Positions 24,666 to 34,212 of a stretch of DNA of 43,069 nt are shown piece by piece. The translations under genes were made by a program, and so were the position numbers. Location of the stretch: contig JADGRQ010000035.1 in NCBI GenBank assembly GCA_017880775.1, positions 1 through 43,069 of the forward strand. The letters are read 5' to 3'. This DNA comes from Burkholderiales bacterium. Its GTDB lineage: Bacteria; Pseudomonadota; Gammaproteobacteria; Burkholderiales; SG8-39. A model generated the notes under the pieces. The model was not told the DNA's origin and did no database searches. It saw nothing but the letters and a program-made list of their open reading frames with translations. The first letter of the stretch is position 1; every line of letters begins with the position of its first letter.

Positions 24666-25802
24666 ATGCTGCCGTTGAGTGGAATCAAGGTGGTCGAAAT
24701 CGCCCAGAACATTTCAGGACCGTTCGCGGCGGAGATCCTCGCCAACCTGGGCGCCGACGTGGTGAAGGTGGAGCGCCCGGAGGGCGGCGACGACGCGCGC
24801 GTCTGGGGCCCGCCGCTGACCGCGGACGCATCGCACCTGTTCCACGCCGTGAATTACAACAAGCGCGGCGTAACGGTCGACCTGAGAGAACCCGCGGCCG
24901 TCGCCTGGTTGAAGGGCTACGTCGCCGAGTGCGACGTGCTGGTGCAGAACCTGCGGCCGGGGGTGATGGAAGAACTCGGCCTGGATGCGCAAAGCCTGAG
25001 CGCAAGCAATCCGCGCCTGATCTATTGTTCGCTGTGGGCCTATGGCAACAAGGGACCGATGAAGATGCAACCGGGCTACGAGCCGATCGTCCAGGCGTTT
25101 TCGGGAATGTTCAGCGTCAACGGCGCACCCGACGGCCCACCGTCGCGCGTCGGGCTGCAGGTGCTCGACATGGGAACCGGCATGTGGACCGCGCTCGGGT
25201 GCATCGCGGCGCTGTACCGGCGCCAGATCACCGGCAAGGGTTGCGTGGTCGATGCGTCGCTGTTCGAGACCGCGCTGGCCTGGCTCAGCATCAGCCTGGG
25301 CAACTACAAGACCACCGGCACGCTGCCGACGCGCCACCGCAGCGGCTCTGCGCGCATCATCATTTTCCGCGCCTTCGAGACCAAAGACGGTGAAATCGTC
25401 GTCGCCGCGGCCAATGACCGGCTGTTCGCGAAGTTTGCCGCCGCAGCCGGGCGTCCGGAGTGGAACGGCGACCCGCGCTACAAGACCAACGCATCGCGGC
25501 TCGACCACCAGGAGGAATTGATGCCCCAGATCGAAGCGCTGATGCGCACGCGCAACTGCGCGGAATGGATCGAATGCCTGGAAGCCGCGGGCGTCCCCTG
25601 CGCGCCGATCAACACGCTGGCCGAGGTTGCGAGGGAGCCGCAGACGGCGGCGGTCGAAATGCTGCACTGCGCGCCCGGACTGGGCGAATTCGTGCGCATG
25701 CCGCTTTCCTTCGACGGCGAACGCCCGCCGGTCCGCCGGCCCGCGCCCAGCCTCGGGCAGCACAATGCGGAAATCCTGCCTGCAGCGATGGTGAAAACAT
25801 GA
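24666..25802 (+). CDS. CaiB/BaiF family (class III) CoA-transferase
   Basis: A 378-residue enzyme. It opens with LPLSGIKVVEIAQNISGPFA, continues with LGADVVKVERPEGGDDAR, NYNKRGVTVDLREP and VLVQNLRPGVMEELGL, and has the catalytic Asp in VLDMGTGMW. These are standard class III markers. Two ATGs compete. The one at 24657 has its AAAGG immediately adjacent, whereas the one at 24666 has GAAAGGA at a proper distance and is preferred. It moves CoA between acyl groups without free acyl intermediates. It follows the dehydrogenase closely and overlaps the hydratase gene by 4 bp (ATGA). Confidence 0.92.
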   Translation: MLPLSGIKVVEIAQNISGPFAAEILANLGADVVKVERPEGGDDARVWGPPLTADASHLFHAVNYNKRGVTVDLREPAAVAWLKGYVAECDVLVQNLRPGVMEELGLDAQSLSASNPRLIYCSLWAYGNKGPMKMQPGYEPIVQAFSGMFSVNGAPDGPPSRVGLQVLDMGTGMWTALGCIAALYRRQITGKGCVVDASLFETALAWLSISLGNYKTTGTLPTRHRSGSARIIIFRAFETKDGEIVVAAANDRLFAKFAAAAGRPEWNGDPRYKTNASRLDHQEELMPQIEALMRTRNCAEWIECLEAAGVPCAPINTLAEVAREPQTAAVEMLHCAPGLGEFVRMPLSFDGERPPVRRPAPSLGQHNAEILPAAMVKT

Positions 25803-26581
25803 GCGACTGGAAGGACATCCGTGTCGAAATGGACGGCCACGTGGCCACGGTGGAGATCCGCCGGCCGCCGAACAATTTTTTCGACCGGCCGCTGATCGCC
25901 GAGATCGCCGCGACGTTCGAATCCTTCGACGGCGACCCTCAGTGCCGTGCGATCGTGCTCGCCGCCGAGGGAAAGGCGTTCTGCGCGGGCGCCGATTTCT
26001 CCAATCGCCCCGACACCGGGACGGGCGCGGAAGGCGCCGGCGACGGCAAGCATCTCTACAAGGAAGCGACGCGCCTGTTCCGCACTCGCAAACCGATCGT
26101 CGCCGCGGTCCACGGCGCCGCGGTCGGTGGCGGGCTTGGCCTCGCACTGGTGGCGGATTTCCGCGTCACCTGCGCCGAGGCGCGCTTCAGCGCCAACTTC
26201 AACCGGCTCGGATTTCACCCCGGCTTCGGCCTGACCACCACGCTGCCGCGCCTCATCGGACCTCAACAGGCCGCGCTGCTGTTCTACACCGGCCGCCGCA
26301 TCGCGGGCGATGAAGCGGTACGCATTGGCCTGGCGGACCTGCTGGTGGGGCAAAGTGATGTGCGGGCCGCGGCGCAGGCGCTCGCGCTCGAGATCGCGCA
26401 ATCGGCGCCGCTTGCCGTGATGTCGACGCGCGAGACGCTGAGGCGCGGGCTGGCCGATGCGATCGAGGCCTCGACCGAGCGCGAGTTGGTGGAGCAGGAG
26501 TGGCAGCGGCGTACCGACGATTTCGGGGAAGGCGTGAAGGCGATGGGCGAGCGGCGACAGCCGGATTTCAAGGGGCGCTGA
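25799..26581 (+). CDS. Enoyl-CoA hydratase/isomerase family protein
   Basis: A 260-residue crotonase-fold protein. The CoA/oxyanion segments are seen as GKAFCAGADFSN and AAVHGAAVGGGLGLALVADF, followed by ARFSANFNRLGFHPGFG. In true hydratases a Glu pair lies in these last two blocks; here the second position falls in FHPGFG with no Glu, so hydratase activity is uncertain and isomerase or hydrolase activity is possible. Last gene of the acyl-CoA operon, coupled to the CoA-transferase. Its last 71 codons are duplicated, diverged, at 36933-37148. Confidence 0.88.
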   Translation: MSDWKDIRVEMDGHVATVEIRRPPNNFFDRPLIAEIAATFESFDGDPQCRAIVLAAEGKAFCAGADFSNRPDTGTGAEGAGDGKHLYKEATRLFRTRKPIVAAVHGAAVGGGLGLALVADFRVTCAEARFSANFNRLGFHPGFGLTTTLPRLIGPQQAALLFYTGRRIAGDEAVRIGLADLLVGQSDVRAAAQALALEIAQSAPLAVMSTRETLRRGLADAIEASTERELVEQEWQRRTDDFGEGVKAMGERRQPDFKGR

Positions 26582-26722
26582 AGTACTCGGCGCAGCCGAT
26601 GCTTGGCTACGTCGATTACCGCGGGCCGCTCGCCGCGGTGCCTACGTTAAGGAACAGGGTTACGACGTGACGTGTTGCCCACGCGCCCAAACTGTGCCCA
26701 GTGCGCTTCAGCAGATTTTCCC

Positions 26723-27046
26723 TCAAACCATCCGCACGATCAGCCGCTTGCCGCAGGCATGCGCGCACTTGCGCAGCGTCGCGAACGAAGGCGAACCTTT
26801 GTCGCTGCGCAGCGAGGCTTCAAGGCGGCTGACTGCGCTCTTTGTCGTTCCCATGCGTGCGGCAACTTGTTCCTGCGTTAAACCGGACTGCTTGCGCGCA
26901 TCCAGCAGCGCGTCGAGCGTTGCGTATTGTTCTTCCAGCGCGTCCCATGCCGCCTTGAATCCGGGGCGACGCATCGCGCGCGCCAGCTCCTTCTTCAGAT
27001 TCAGCGGAACCGGTTTGTATTTTTCACCCCATGCGTCAGTTTTCAC
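26723..27046 (-). CDS. XRE-family antitoxin (orphan, HigA-like)
   Basis: A 107-residue protein with an XRE helix-turn-helix in its second half (KQSGLTQEQVAARMGTTKSA, VSRLE) and the C-terminal FATLRKCAHACGKRLIVRM typical of antitoxins paired with Gp49/HigB-like toxins. It starts at a GTG that overlaps the stop codon of a toxin remnant on the same strand. No complete toxin is present. It may have kept a role as a repressor or as protection against related toxins. Confidence 0.8.
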   Translation of the reverse strand: MKTDAWGEKYKPVPLNLKKELARAMRRPGFKAAWDALEEQYATLDALLDARKQSGLTQEQVAARMGTTKSAVSRLEASLRSDKGSPSFATLRKCAHACGKRLIVRMV

Positions 27047-27158
27047 GTTTCACCTCTTTCACCCGTTTGCGCGCCAGCCGCAGGTCGGCTGGCGGCGTTT
27101 CCTGTGTCTTTTTGATCAGGCTGTGAACAATCACAATTTGCCTTCCCACCACGGTGCT
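27036..27158 (-). pseudogene. C-terminal remnant of a RelE/HigB (Gp49-like) toxin
   Basis: The minus strand reads GRQIVIVHSLIKKTQ followed by TPPADLRLARKRVKEV and a stop that overlaps the antitoxin GTG (GTGA-type overlap). This is the typical end of a Gp49-like toxin, in which the strand with the IKKTQ-TP motif precedes a basic helix. The first 60 or so residues are missing: the frame runs directly into the end of the higA gene. The coupling to the antitoxin shows a former complete pair. Confidence 0.75.
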
Positions 27159-27166
27159 CTTAAGGG

Positions 27167-27484
27167 TTAGGCCCGCGCCCCTTGCGTACGAGCGCCCGCC
27201 CAAGGCTGGATACGTGCAATTGCCCGACCCGCCGCGTCCTCAGCGCACTGCACGTCATAGTTAGCCTGCAGATTCAGCCAGAACTGATGCGACGTGTTGA
27301 AGAACCGCGCCAGCCGCAGCGCCGTATCTGCGCTGATGCCGCGCCGCTCGCGCACGATCTCGTTGATGCGCGCCGGAGTCACATTGAGCGCGCGCGCCAG
27401 CGCATTGCTGGAAAGGCCCAGCGGAATCATGAACTCCTCCCGCAGTTGTTCGCCGGGGTGAATGGGGGGCAGTTTCCTGGGCAT
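27167..27484 (-). CDS. higA: HigA-family antitoxin
   Basis: A 105-residue antitoxin with the family opening PPIHPGEQLREEFMIPLGLS, the XRE helix-turn-helix SSNALARALNVTPARINEI and the motif TALRLARFFNTSHQFWLNLQ. It neutralises HigB and represses the operon. It lies 12 bp after higB, the usual toxin-first order for this family. The C-terminal tail (about residues 80-105, IARIQPWAGARTQGARA) is unusual and ends where the truncated toxin of the neighbouring locus begins, so the last residues may derive from the junction. Confidence 0.9.
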   Translation of the reverse strand: MPRKLPPIHPGEQLREEFMIPLGLSSNALARALNVTPARINEIVRERRGISADTALRLARFFNTSHQFWLNLQANYDVQCAEDAAGRAIARIQPWAGARTQGARA

Positions 27485-27496
27485 GGGGTATCTCCG

Positions 27497-27775
27497 TCAG
27501 TGGTAATCCACGATCTCAACGTCTTTCGGGCCTTGCGGCGTCCACACAAAGCACACCCGCCATTGATCGTTCACGCGGATGCTGTGCTGCCCTTTGCGAT
27601 TGCCGCGCAGGGCTTCCAGCCGGTTGCCGGGAGGAGAAGCCATGTCGCGCAACTCGCCAGCGGCGTCCAACTGATCCAGCTTGCGCCGCGCTACTGCCTC
27701 GATGTTCATCCAGCGCGTCACGCGGCGGCGCTGGTGTAGAGCCTCGGTGTCGCTGCATCCGAAAGACTGGATCAC
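27497..27775 (-). CDS. higB: HigB-family toxin (RelE-like mRNA interferase)
   Basis: A 92-residue RelE-fold toxin. It begins IQSFGCSDTEALHQ and carries PPGNRLEALRGNRKGQHSIRV followed by NDQWRVCFVW and the C-terminal VEIVDYH, all standard for HigB/graT-type toxins that cut mRNA on the ribosome. Length is normal and no defect is visible. Translation starts at GTG. The palindrome at 27785-27805 lies 10 bp upstream and is likely the HigA operator. This is the only toxin-antitoxin pair in the window that looks intact. Confidence 0.9.
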   Translation of the reverse strand: MIQSFGCSDTEALHQRRRVTRWMNIEAVARRKLDQLDAAGELRDMASPPGNRLEALRGNRKGQHSIRVNDQWRVCFVWTPQGPKDVEIVDYH

Positions 27776-27784
27776 GGGTGTATT

Positions 27785-27805
27785 GTATATCGCACAACGA
27801 TATAC
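27785..27805. promoter_or_regulatory. higBA operator (perfect palindrome)
   Basis: Arms GTATATCG and CGATATAC, each 8 bp, separated by CACAA. It sits just upstream of the higB GTG in an A+T-rich patch. HigA proteins repress their own promoter by binding inverted repeats of this type, so this is the expected autoregulatory site. Confidence 0.75.
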
Positions 27806-27851
27806 CTCAAGCCATTAAACATGACGACGAACCAAAGGGTTGGCAGTTCGA

Positions 27852-28452
27852 CTGCGGCGGGTTTTCTGCGCACAACCAGGTGCGCGTTGCGGCCCGAGGT
27901 TCGGGAAGGCCGCATGAAGCTCGCCAGCTACATGATCCGGGCGCCGATGTCCCTGGAGAAGATGACCTACGACCCAGCCACCGGCACGCTGATCTACCGC
28001 TCGAAGATGCACGCCGGCCTCAAGAGGAATTTTCAGGTGATGCCGGGCGCCGAGTGGCTGGAGTTGCTGTGCAAACACATCCCCGATCGCTACGAGCACT
28101 TGGTGCGCTACGTCGGCTGGTACTCGAACCGCGCGCGCAGCGAACGCTCGAAGGCGCTCGAGGCGCAAGCCCCGGTGACCGAGCCCGCTAGCCAAGCCCC
28201 GAAAGCGTGGGCGCGTTCGCCACCAACGCCCAGGCAACCTGGGCGCGGCTGATTCGCAAAGTCTACGAAGCCGATCCGCTCGTCTGTCCCGAATGCAAAG
28301 GGCCGATACGCGTGATCGCGCTGATCGACGATCCGGGCGTGGTGCGGCGCATCCTCGAGCACCTCGGACGCTGGGTGCCCGAGCCCGCTGAACGCGGCCC
28401 GCCCGCGCAAGCGCCCGACTGGCCGCCAAACGCGGTCATCCCCTTCACCTAC
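27852..28452 (+). mobile_element. IS91/IS801-like transposase gene, C-terminal piece (frameshifted)
   Basis: Translation gives a C-terminal segment of a Y2-type transposase: MKLASYMIRAPMSLEKMTYD, RSKMHAGLKRNFQVMPGAEW, CKHIPDRYEHLVRYVGWYSN. A change to the +1 frame occurs between about 28190 and 28250, after which ATWARLIRKVYEADPLVCPE, VIALIDDPGVVRRILEHLG and TYHAVPDIA continue. The N-terminal half is missing on the left. The first 150 bp are almost identical to the end of the piece at 30540-31281. A 1-bp insertion near 27890 (GCCCGAGG versus GCCGAGG) also disrupts the start. Non-functional. Confidence 0.82.
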
Positions 28453-28587
28453 CACGCAGTCCCCGACATCGCCATCGATTCACGCTGCTCAGAATTGGCG
28501 CCATTTCGACCTCATCGGGATTGCACGCGGCCGTACCTCGGCGCAAGATGCTCTGGACGTAGTGCTCGGGTGCATGTAATCAGTGGC

Positions 28588-28645
28588 AAACCGCTGTTGC
28601 AGGGGGGACGCGCGAAAAGAGGCGGGGTTGATTCACCTATCCGTG
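28588..28645. repeat. 58-bp dispersed repeat, left copy
   Basis: Matches 31279-31336 over 58 bp without gaps, 52 positions identical by my count, in direct orientation. It runs from AAACCGCTGT to ACCTATCCGTG. It lies about 135 bp after the C-terminal transposase piece and before a Cys-rich gene. It may be an end of the mobile element or a scar left by it. Confidence 0.8.
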
Positions 28646-28726
28646 GCTTGAGCCGTCGGTCCGCAAGCGGGCATGTAAAGCGAACCGAATTTTCATCCGC
28701 AGTAGTCAATAGCAAGGAGAGCAACC

Positions 28727-29038
28727 ATGGCAGAAGCGAAGAAAGAGAGAAAGACCGAATGCCGCGGCGAGAAGACAGCTAAGGTTAACGTGACCGGCTA
28801 CGGAGGCACGCGGCAGACTGCGTTGGACAACATGATGAGCATTATTGCGATGAACGCACCGCCAGACACGTGTACAGGCGGATGCAGCGGCGGCGACGAT
28901 TGCTTACCCCTGCCCAACATCGACGATGAGGAAGACATCGACTGCAAACCGTATTACACAAAAAAGGGCCATAGAAAATGGCGTGCTCGGTACGTCGGCG
29001 ACGTCCGTTTTGCATGCGAATGCGTTGAGGGCGATTAG
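28727..29038 (+). CDS. Unknown 103-residue Cys-rich protein
   Basis: I do not recognise this gene. It has a strong ribosome site (AAGGAGAGCAACC before the ATG). The N-terminus is basic and charged, then KVNVTGYGGTRQTALDNMM looks like a strand-turn-helix. A cluster of cysteines follows (CTGGCSGGDDC, about residues 49-59), then an acidic patch NIDDEEDIDC, a basic KKGHRKWRARYVG and a final CEC. No signal peptide or membrane span. Seven or eight cysteines in 103 residues suggest metal binding or disulfides. It is less GC-rich than its neighbours and lies between the two transposase pieces, so it may be cargo. Function unknown. Confidence 0.55.
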   Translation: MAEAKKERKTECRGEKTAKVNVTGYGGTRQTALDNMMSIIAMNAPPDTCTGGCSGGDDCLPLPNIDDEEDIDCKPYYTKKGHRKWRARYVGDVRFACECVEGD

Positions 29039-29101
29039 CATCCACGCATCCGCACTCCACCAGCCTGTATTCCTCTCGGGCGCCCGCAGGGCGCTCTTTT
29101 T

Positions 29102-30058
29102 TTCCATCTGCTCCTCGGTGCACTGGTCAGTACCGTGCTCGTCGCGGGCGCCGCAATGGCAGCGCCATGGCCATCCAAGCCCGTGCGCATCGTGAACCCT
29201 TTTCCTGCGGACGGCGCGGCCGACATCGTGGCGCGCGCGCTGGCGCAGCGATTGACTGAACAGTTGGGCCAGTCGTTCATCGTCGAGAACCGCACCGGGG
29301 CCGGCGGCAATCTCGGCACGGAAGTGGTCGCAAGGAGCGCGGCCGACGGCTACACGCTGCTCCTGGGCACCGATCACCTGACAATCTCGCGCGCGCTGTA
29401 TCCGAAGCTCGGCTACGATCTGTTCAGGGACCTCGCGCCGGTCTCTCTCACCAACTACGGCCCGCATGTGCTGGTCGCGCACCCGTCGTTCCCGGCTGAC
29501 ACGCTCGCGCAGACGATCGCGCTCGCCAAGGCGTAGCCCGGCGAGATTGCGTACGCCTCCGCCGGCACCGGCACCGCGCAGCATCTGGCGGGAGAAATGT
29601 TCAAGCGTATGGCCGGCATCGACATGCTGCACGTTCCGTACAAGGGCGGCGCGCCGGCTATCCAGGATTTGCTCGGCGGCCAGATCAAAATCGGTGTCAT
29701 CGGCCTGCCGCCGATTGTCGGGCACATCCGCAACGGCAAGCTGAAGGCGCTCGGCGTCACATCGCCGAAGCGCTCGCCGTTGCTCCCGGACGTGCCGAGC
29801 ATCTCCGAGGTGCTGCCGGGATTCCAGTCGGTCCAGTGGATGGGACTGGTCGTCCCGGCGGCCACCCCGTCGGAGGTGATCGCGAAGCTCGCGGCGGAGA
29901 CGAGCAAGGCGATCGACGATGCGCAGGTGAAGGAACGCCTCGCGCAGATCGGCAACGAGGCGGTGGGCGGCACGCCGGCCGAGTTCGCGCGTTTCATCGC
30001 CGAAGACCTCGCGCGCTGGGAGAAAGTAATCCGCGAGGCGGGCGTCAAGGTCGACTGA
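29102..30058 (+). pseudogene. Bug/TctC receptor gene with an in-frame stop
   Basis: A Bug receptor reading frame in which a signal-like stretch (LLLGALVSTVLVAGAAMA) leads into WPSKPVRIVNPFPADGAADI and RSAADGYTLLLGT. A TAG at 29534-29536 interrupts it between ALAKA and PGEIAYASAGTG; the frame then runs unbroken to the natural end (VIREAGVKVD). The 5' end also lacks an ATG at the expected place: the upstream codons are F-H-L-L with a T-run. Both defects point to a dead gene. The rest is well preserved, so decay seems recent, or the stop is a sequencing error. Confidence 0.85.
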
Positions 30059-30090
30059 CCGCGTCCGCGGTAGTGATCGTGCGACGGGCA

Positions 30091-30303
30091 TCAGCTCGCC
30101 GCCTTAAGCGAACGTGTGATCGGCAGCTTGCCGCGCACGGTTAGCGAGAACTCGTAGGCTTCCGCGCGCGCGTAGTAGAGCGAATGTTCGCGCGGAACCC
30201 CTTCCGCGCCTGTCATGAATCCATAAGTCTGCTCGCTTCGGCGTAATTGGGCATAATAGACGCGCAGATTGTTTGGGAGGGGAGATGAACAATCGCCGCA
30301 AAC
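30091..30303 (-). pseudogene. 5'-truncated fragment of an unidentified gene
   Basis: The minus strand is open from 30303 to a TGA at 30091. The last 40 codons (EGVPREHSLYYARAEAYEFS, LTVRGKLPITRSLKAAS) have strongly G/C-ending codons, like real genes here. The upstream part is A+T-richer and has no start codon before an ATG at 30216. I cannot name the parent family. On the other strand, an 11-residue frame at 30285-30320 (MNNRRKLKRGR) has a strong GGGAGGGGAG site and may be the cut-off start of a gene. From 30321 to 30539 I see nothing clear. Confidence 0.35.
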
Positions 30304-30539
30304 TTAAACGCGGACGTTAAGCGGCGCCTCGACGATGGTATTTCGGCGCCGAGCTTGTTGATCTTCCGATGAACGCCGCAGCCCAATTAACGCTGCCCGG
30401 TGCCGGGCTGTTGACACGGTCTTGCTCTGCGATCGCGTGGCCTGCCCGATGCGCACTGATGCCAGCTCCAGCGCGTTGTCTACGCTATGGGAAGCAGCGT
30501 CCGATCCGCGCGGTGCCCGGGCACGGGCTCACCCGGGGG

Positions 30540-31281
30540 CGGGCTGTATCGCCCGCGCTCGCCGGGGGCGAGCCCGCTGTGGCAATGCGCGAAGCGCCAA
30601 CCCGCGCGAGGGTTTTGCGCGCGTCTACTGTGACACCTGCCGGCACGAGTTCCTGCTCGCCTACTCGTGCAAGACCCGGTACTTCTGCCCGAGCTGCCAC
30701 CAGAAGCGTGTGATCCTGTACGGCGAGTGGATCGAGCAGAACGTGCTCGCGCCCGTGGCGCACGGCAATACGTGTTCACCCTGCCCAGGCTGCTGCGCCC
30801 GATCTTCAGCCGGCAGCGGGCGTGGCTGGGCGAGCTGTGCCGTATCGCTGCGCGGCTGCTGAGCGATGCGTACGCCGAGGCCGCCCCCGGCGCACGCCCG
30901 GGCCTCGTCCTGTTCGTGCAGACCTTCGGGGACTTGGCGAACTTCAACCCGCACCTGCATGTGCTCGCCGCCGACGGGGTGTTCGGTGCCGAGGGCACGT
31001 TCATCGCGCTGCCGCCGGTGCCCGAAGCGCTGCTGGCCGAGGGCTTTCGGCGCGCGGTGCTCGCGTTCCTGGTCAAGGAGCGGGCGATCACCGACGAGCT
31101 GCGCGCGAAGATGCTCGGCTGGCGGTACTGCGGCGGGTTTTCTGCGCACAACCAGGTGCGCGTTGCGGCCGAGGATCGGGAAGGCCGCATGAAGCTCGCC
31201 AGCTACATGATCCGGGCGCCGATGTCCCTGGAGAAGATGACCTACGACCCAGCCACCGGGACGGTGATCTACCGCTCGAAA
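30540..31281 (+). mobile_element. IS91/IS801-like transposase gene, N-terminal and central piece (frameshifted)
   Basis: Pieces in order: a YRPRSPGASPLWQ-like start (frame 1), a jump to REGFARVYCDTCRHEF with the zinc pair C-x2-C, FCPSCHQKR and WIEQNVLAPVAH (frame 2), then a 1-bp deletion near 30759 and RQYVFTLPRLLRP, VQTFGDLANFNPHLHVLAAD and GGFSAHNQVRVAAEDREGRM. The HLHVLAAD block contains the HUH-type metal-binding histidines. It stops abruptly at YRSK, where the left piece continues. An internal deletion before REGFARVYC is likely. Dead element. Its 3' end runs directly into the 58-bp repeat. Confidence 0.82.
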
Positions 31282-31336
31282 CCGCTGTCGCAGGCCGGAC
31301 GCGCGAAAGGCGGCGGGATTGATTCACCTATCCGTG
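31279..31336. repeat. 58-bp dispersed repeat, right copy
   Basis: Direct copy of 28588-28645 (six mismatches, no gaps). It begins exactly at the point where the transposase reading frame is cut and ends inside the last codons of the ABC transporter ATPase gene on the other strand. It therefore includes that gene's stop codon (31328-31330). Confidence 0.8.
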
Positions 31337-32288
31337 CAGATGGCAGGCGACCAGGTTGCCGGGCGAGATCTCCTTCAACATCGGCGCTTCCTGCTTGCAA
31401 CGCGCCATCACGTAGGGACAGCGGGTATGGAAGGCGCATCCCGGCGGCGGGTTGACCGGGCTCGGCACGTCGCCTTGCAGAACCCGTTTCTTCCGCTTGA
31501 TCTTCGGGTCGGGAATCGGCACGGCGGATAGCAGCGCCTCGGTATAGGGGTGCAGCGGCCGGCGGAACAACGTCTCCTTGTCGGCGGTCTCGACGATCCG
31601 GCCGAGGTACATCACTGCGATGCGGTGGCTGATGTGCTCGACCACGGCCAGGTCATGGGCGATGAACAGGTAGGACAGGCGCTTTTCGCGCTGCAGGCTG
31701 ACCATCAGATTGATCACCTGCGCCTGGATCGACACGTCGAGCGCCGAAACCGGCTCGTCTCCTACGATCAGCTTCGGATTCAGCGCCAGCGCGCGGGCGA
31801 TGCAGATGCGCTGTCGCTGGCCACCGGAAAATTCATGCGGATAACCGCGCATTTGTGCCGGTTGCAAGCCCACCTGCTGGAACAGCGCGGCCACGCGTTC
31901 GGCCCGTTCCTTGCCGTTGACCATGCCGTGCACCATCAACGGCTCTGCGACGATGTCGCCTGCCGACATGCGTGGGTCGAGCGAAGCGAACGGGTCCTGG
32001 AAAATGATCTGCATCTCGCGCCGGTGCGGCCGCATTTCGGCGTTGCCGAGATGGGTGATGTCATGGCCGGCGAGCCTGATCGAGCCCGCGGTCGGTTCGA
32101 TCAGCCGCAACACCGTCCGGGCAACCGTGGATTTGCCGCAACCGCTCTCGCCGACCAGGCCCAGGGTCTCGCCCTCGCCGATCGAGAAGCTGACGCCATC
32201 GACGGCGTATACGTGGCCGACGGTGCGCCGCAGAAGCCCCTTCTTCACCGGGAAGTGTTTCTTGAGATCACGCACTTCGAGCACCGGT

Positions 32289-32296
<8 letters not shown>
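31328..32296 (-). CDS. Oligopeptide/dipeptide ABC importer ATP-binding subunit (OppF/DppF-like)
   Basis: A 322-residue ATPase with Walker [10 protein letters not shown], signature [14 protein letters not shown], Walker [15 protein letters not shown] and the C-terminal oligopeptide-transporter extension with paired cysteines ([14 protein letters not shown]) that mark OppD/OppF proteins. The ATG at 32296 is chosen because the family opening [17 protein letters not shown] follows directly. Its start overlaps the end of the partner ATPase gene by 8 bp. Last gene of the operon; its stop lies within a dispersed repeat, so the C-terminal end may have been replaced. Confidence 0.92.
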
Positions 32297-33316
<1,020 letters not shown>

Positions 33317-33320
<4 letters not shown>

Positions 33321-34210
33321 CTGCGCTGCCTCGGATCCAGCAGATCGCGCGCGGCATCGCCGAGCAGGTTGGTGCCGAACACCACCAGGCTGATCGCGAT
33401 GCCTGGAAAAATCACCAGCCATGGCGCGGTGCGCACATATTCGGCTGCGGATTCCGACAGCATCCTTCCCCAGGAGGGAAATGGCTCGGGGATGCCGAGG
33501 CCGAGGAACGACAGTGCGGCTTCGGTCAGGATCGCCGAACCGAGCTGAGCGGTCGCCAGCACGATCAGCGGCGCCAGCGTATTGGGCAGGACATGGCGCA
33601 TGGCGATGCGCAAGTCGCTCATGCCGATCGCCCTGGCCGCCTCGACGAACGGCAATTCGCGCAGCGCAAGCGTATTGGCGCGGATCACGCGCGCCACATA
33701 GGGGATCAGCGGGATGGCGATCGCGACGATGGTGTTCTGCAGCGACGGCCCGAGCGCGGCCGACATCACCAGCGCCAGCACCAGCAGCGGCAGCGCCTGC
33801 AGGATGTCGATCAGCCGCTGTACCACCAGGTCGACCCAGCCCAACAGGTAACCCGAGAGCAATCCCAGCGCCACGCCGAACAGGCAGCCCAGCGCGGTGG
33901 CGCCGATGCCGACCGCGAGCGAGATGCGGGCACCGTAGACGATCCGGCTGTAGACATCCCGGCCGAAGTTATCCGCACCCATCCAGTGCACTGCACTCGG
34001 CGGCGCGAGCGAGAGCGCGGAATTCGTCGCGAGCGGATCGTAGATGGTGATGAACTCGGCGAACAGCGCCGCGAAAACGAACACCGCCATGATCGCAGCG
34101 CCGATCGCGCCCAGGGGATAGCGGCGCGCCAGAAACCGAGCCGCGCTCCAGCGTCCTTCGACGTGGGCGCCCGCCCTGGCAAGTTCCGCGTCGTAATCGA
34201 CGGTCTGCAT
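33317..34210 (-). CDS. Oligopeptide/dipeptide ABC importer permease (DppC/OppC-like)
   Basis: A 297-residue inner-membrane permease. A hydrophilic N-terminal lead, one helix (about residues 32-55), then the family signature HWMGADNFGRDVYSRIVYGAR and five further helices. The EAA loop that binds the ATPases is seen as EAARAIGMSDLRIAMRHVLPN. The C-terminus FGTNLLGDAARDLLDPR is standard. It starts 2 bp after the DppB-like gene ends. Confidence 0.93.
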
Positions 34211-34212
34211 GG

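Noticed and set aside
26582-26680. Possible coding fragment after the hydratase gene (MLGYVDYRGPLAAVPTLRN)
   Set aside because: Too short, with no recognisable family and no ribosome site; could be a remnant but cannot be supported.
30480-31190. Minus-strand frame over the transposase piece
   Set aside because: It is antisense to a recognisable transposase translation and has low-complexity Arg/Ser/Ala composition.
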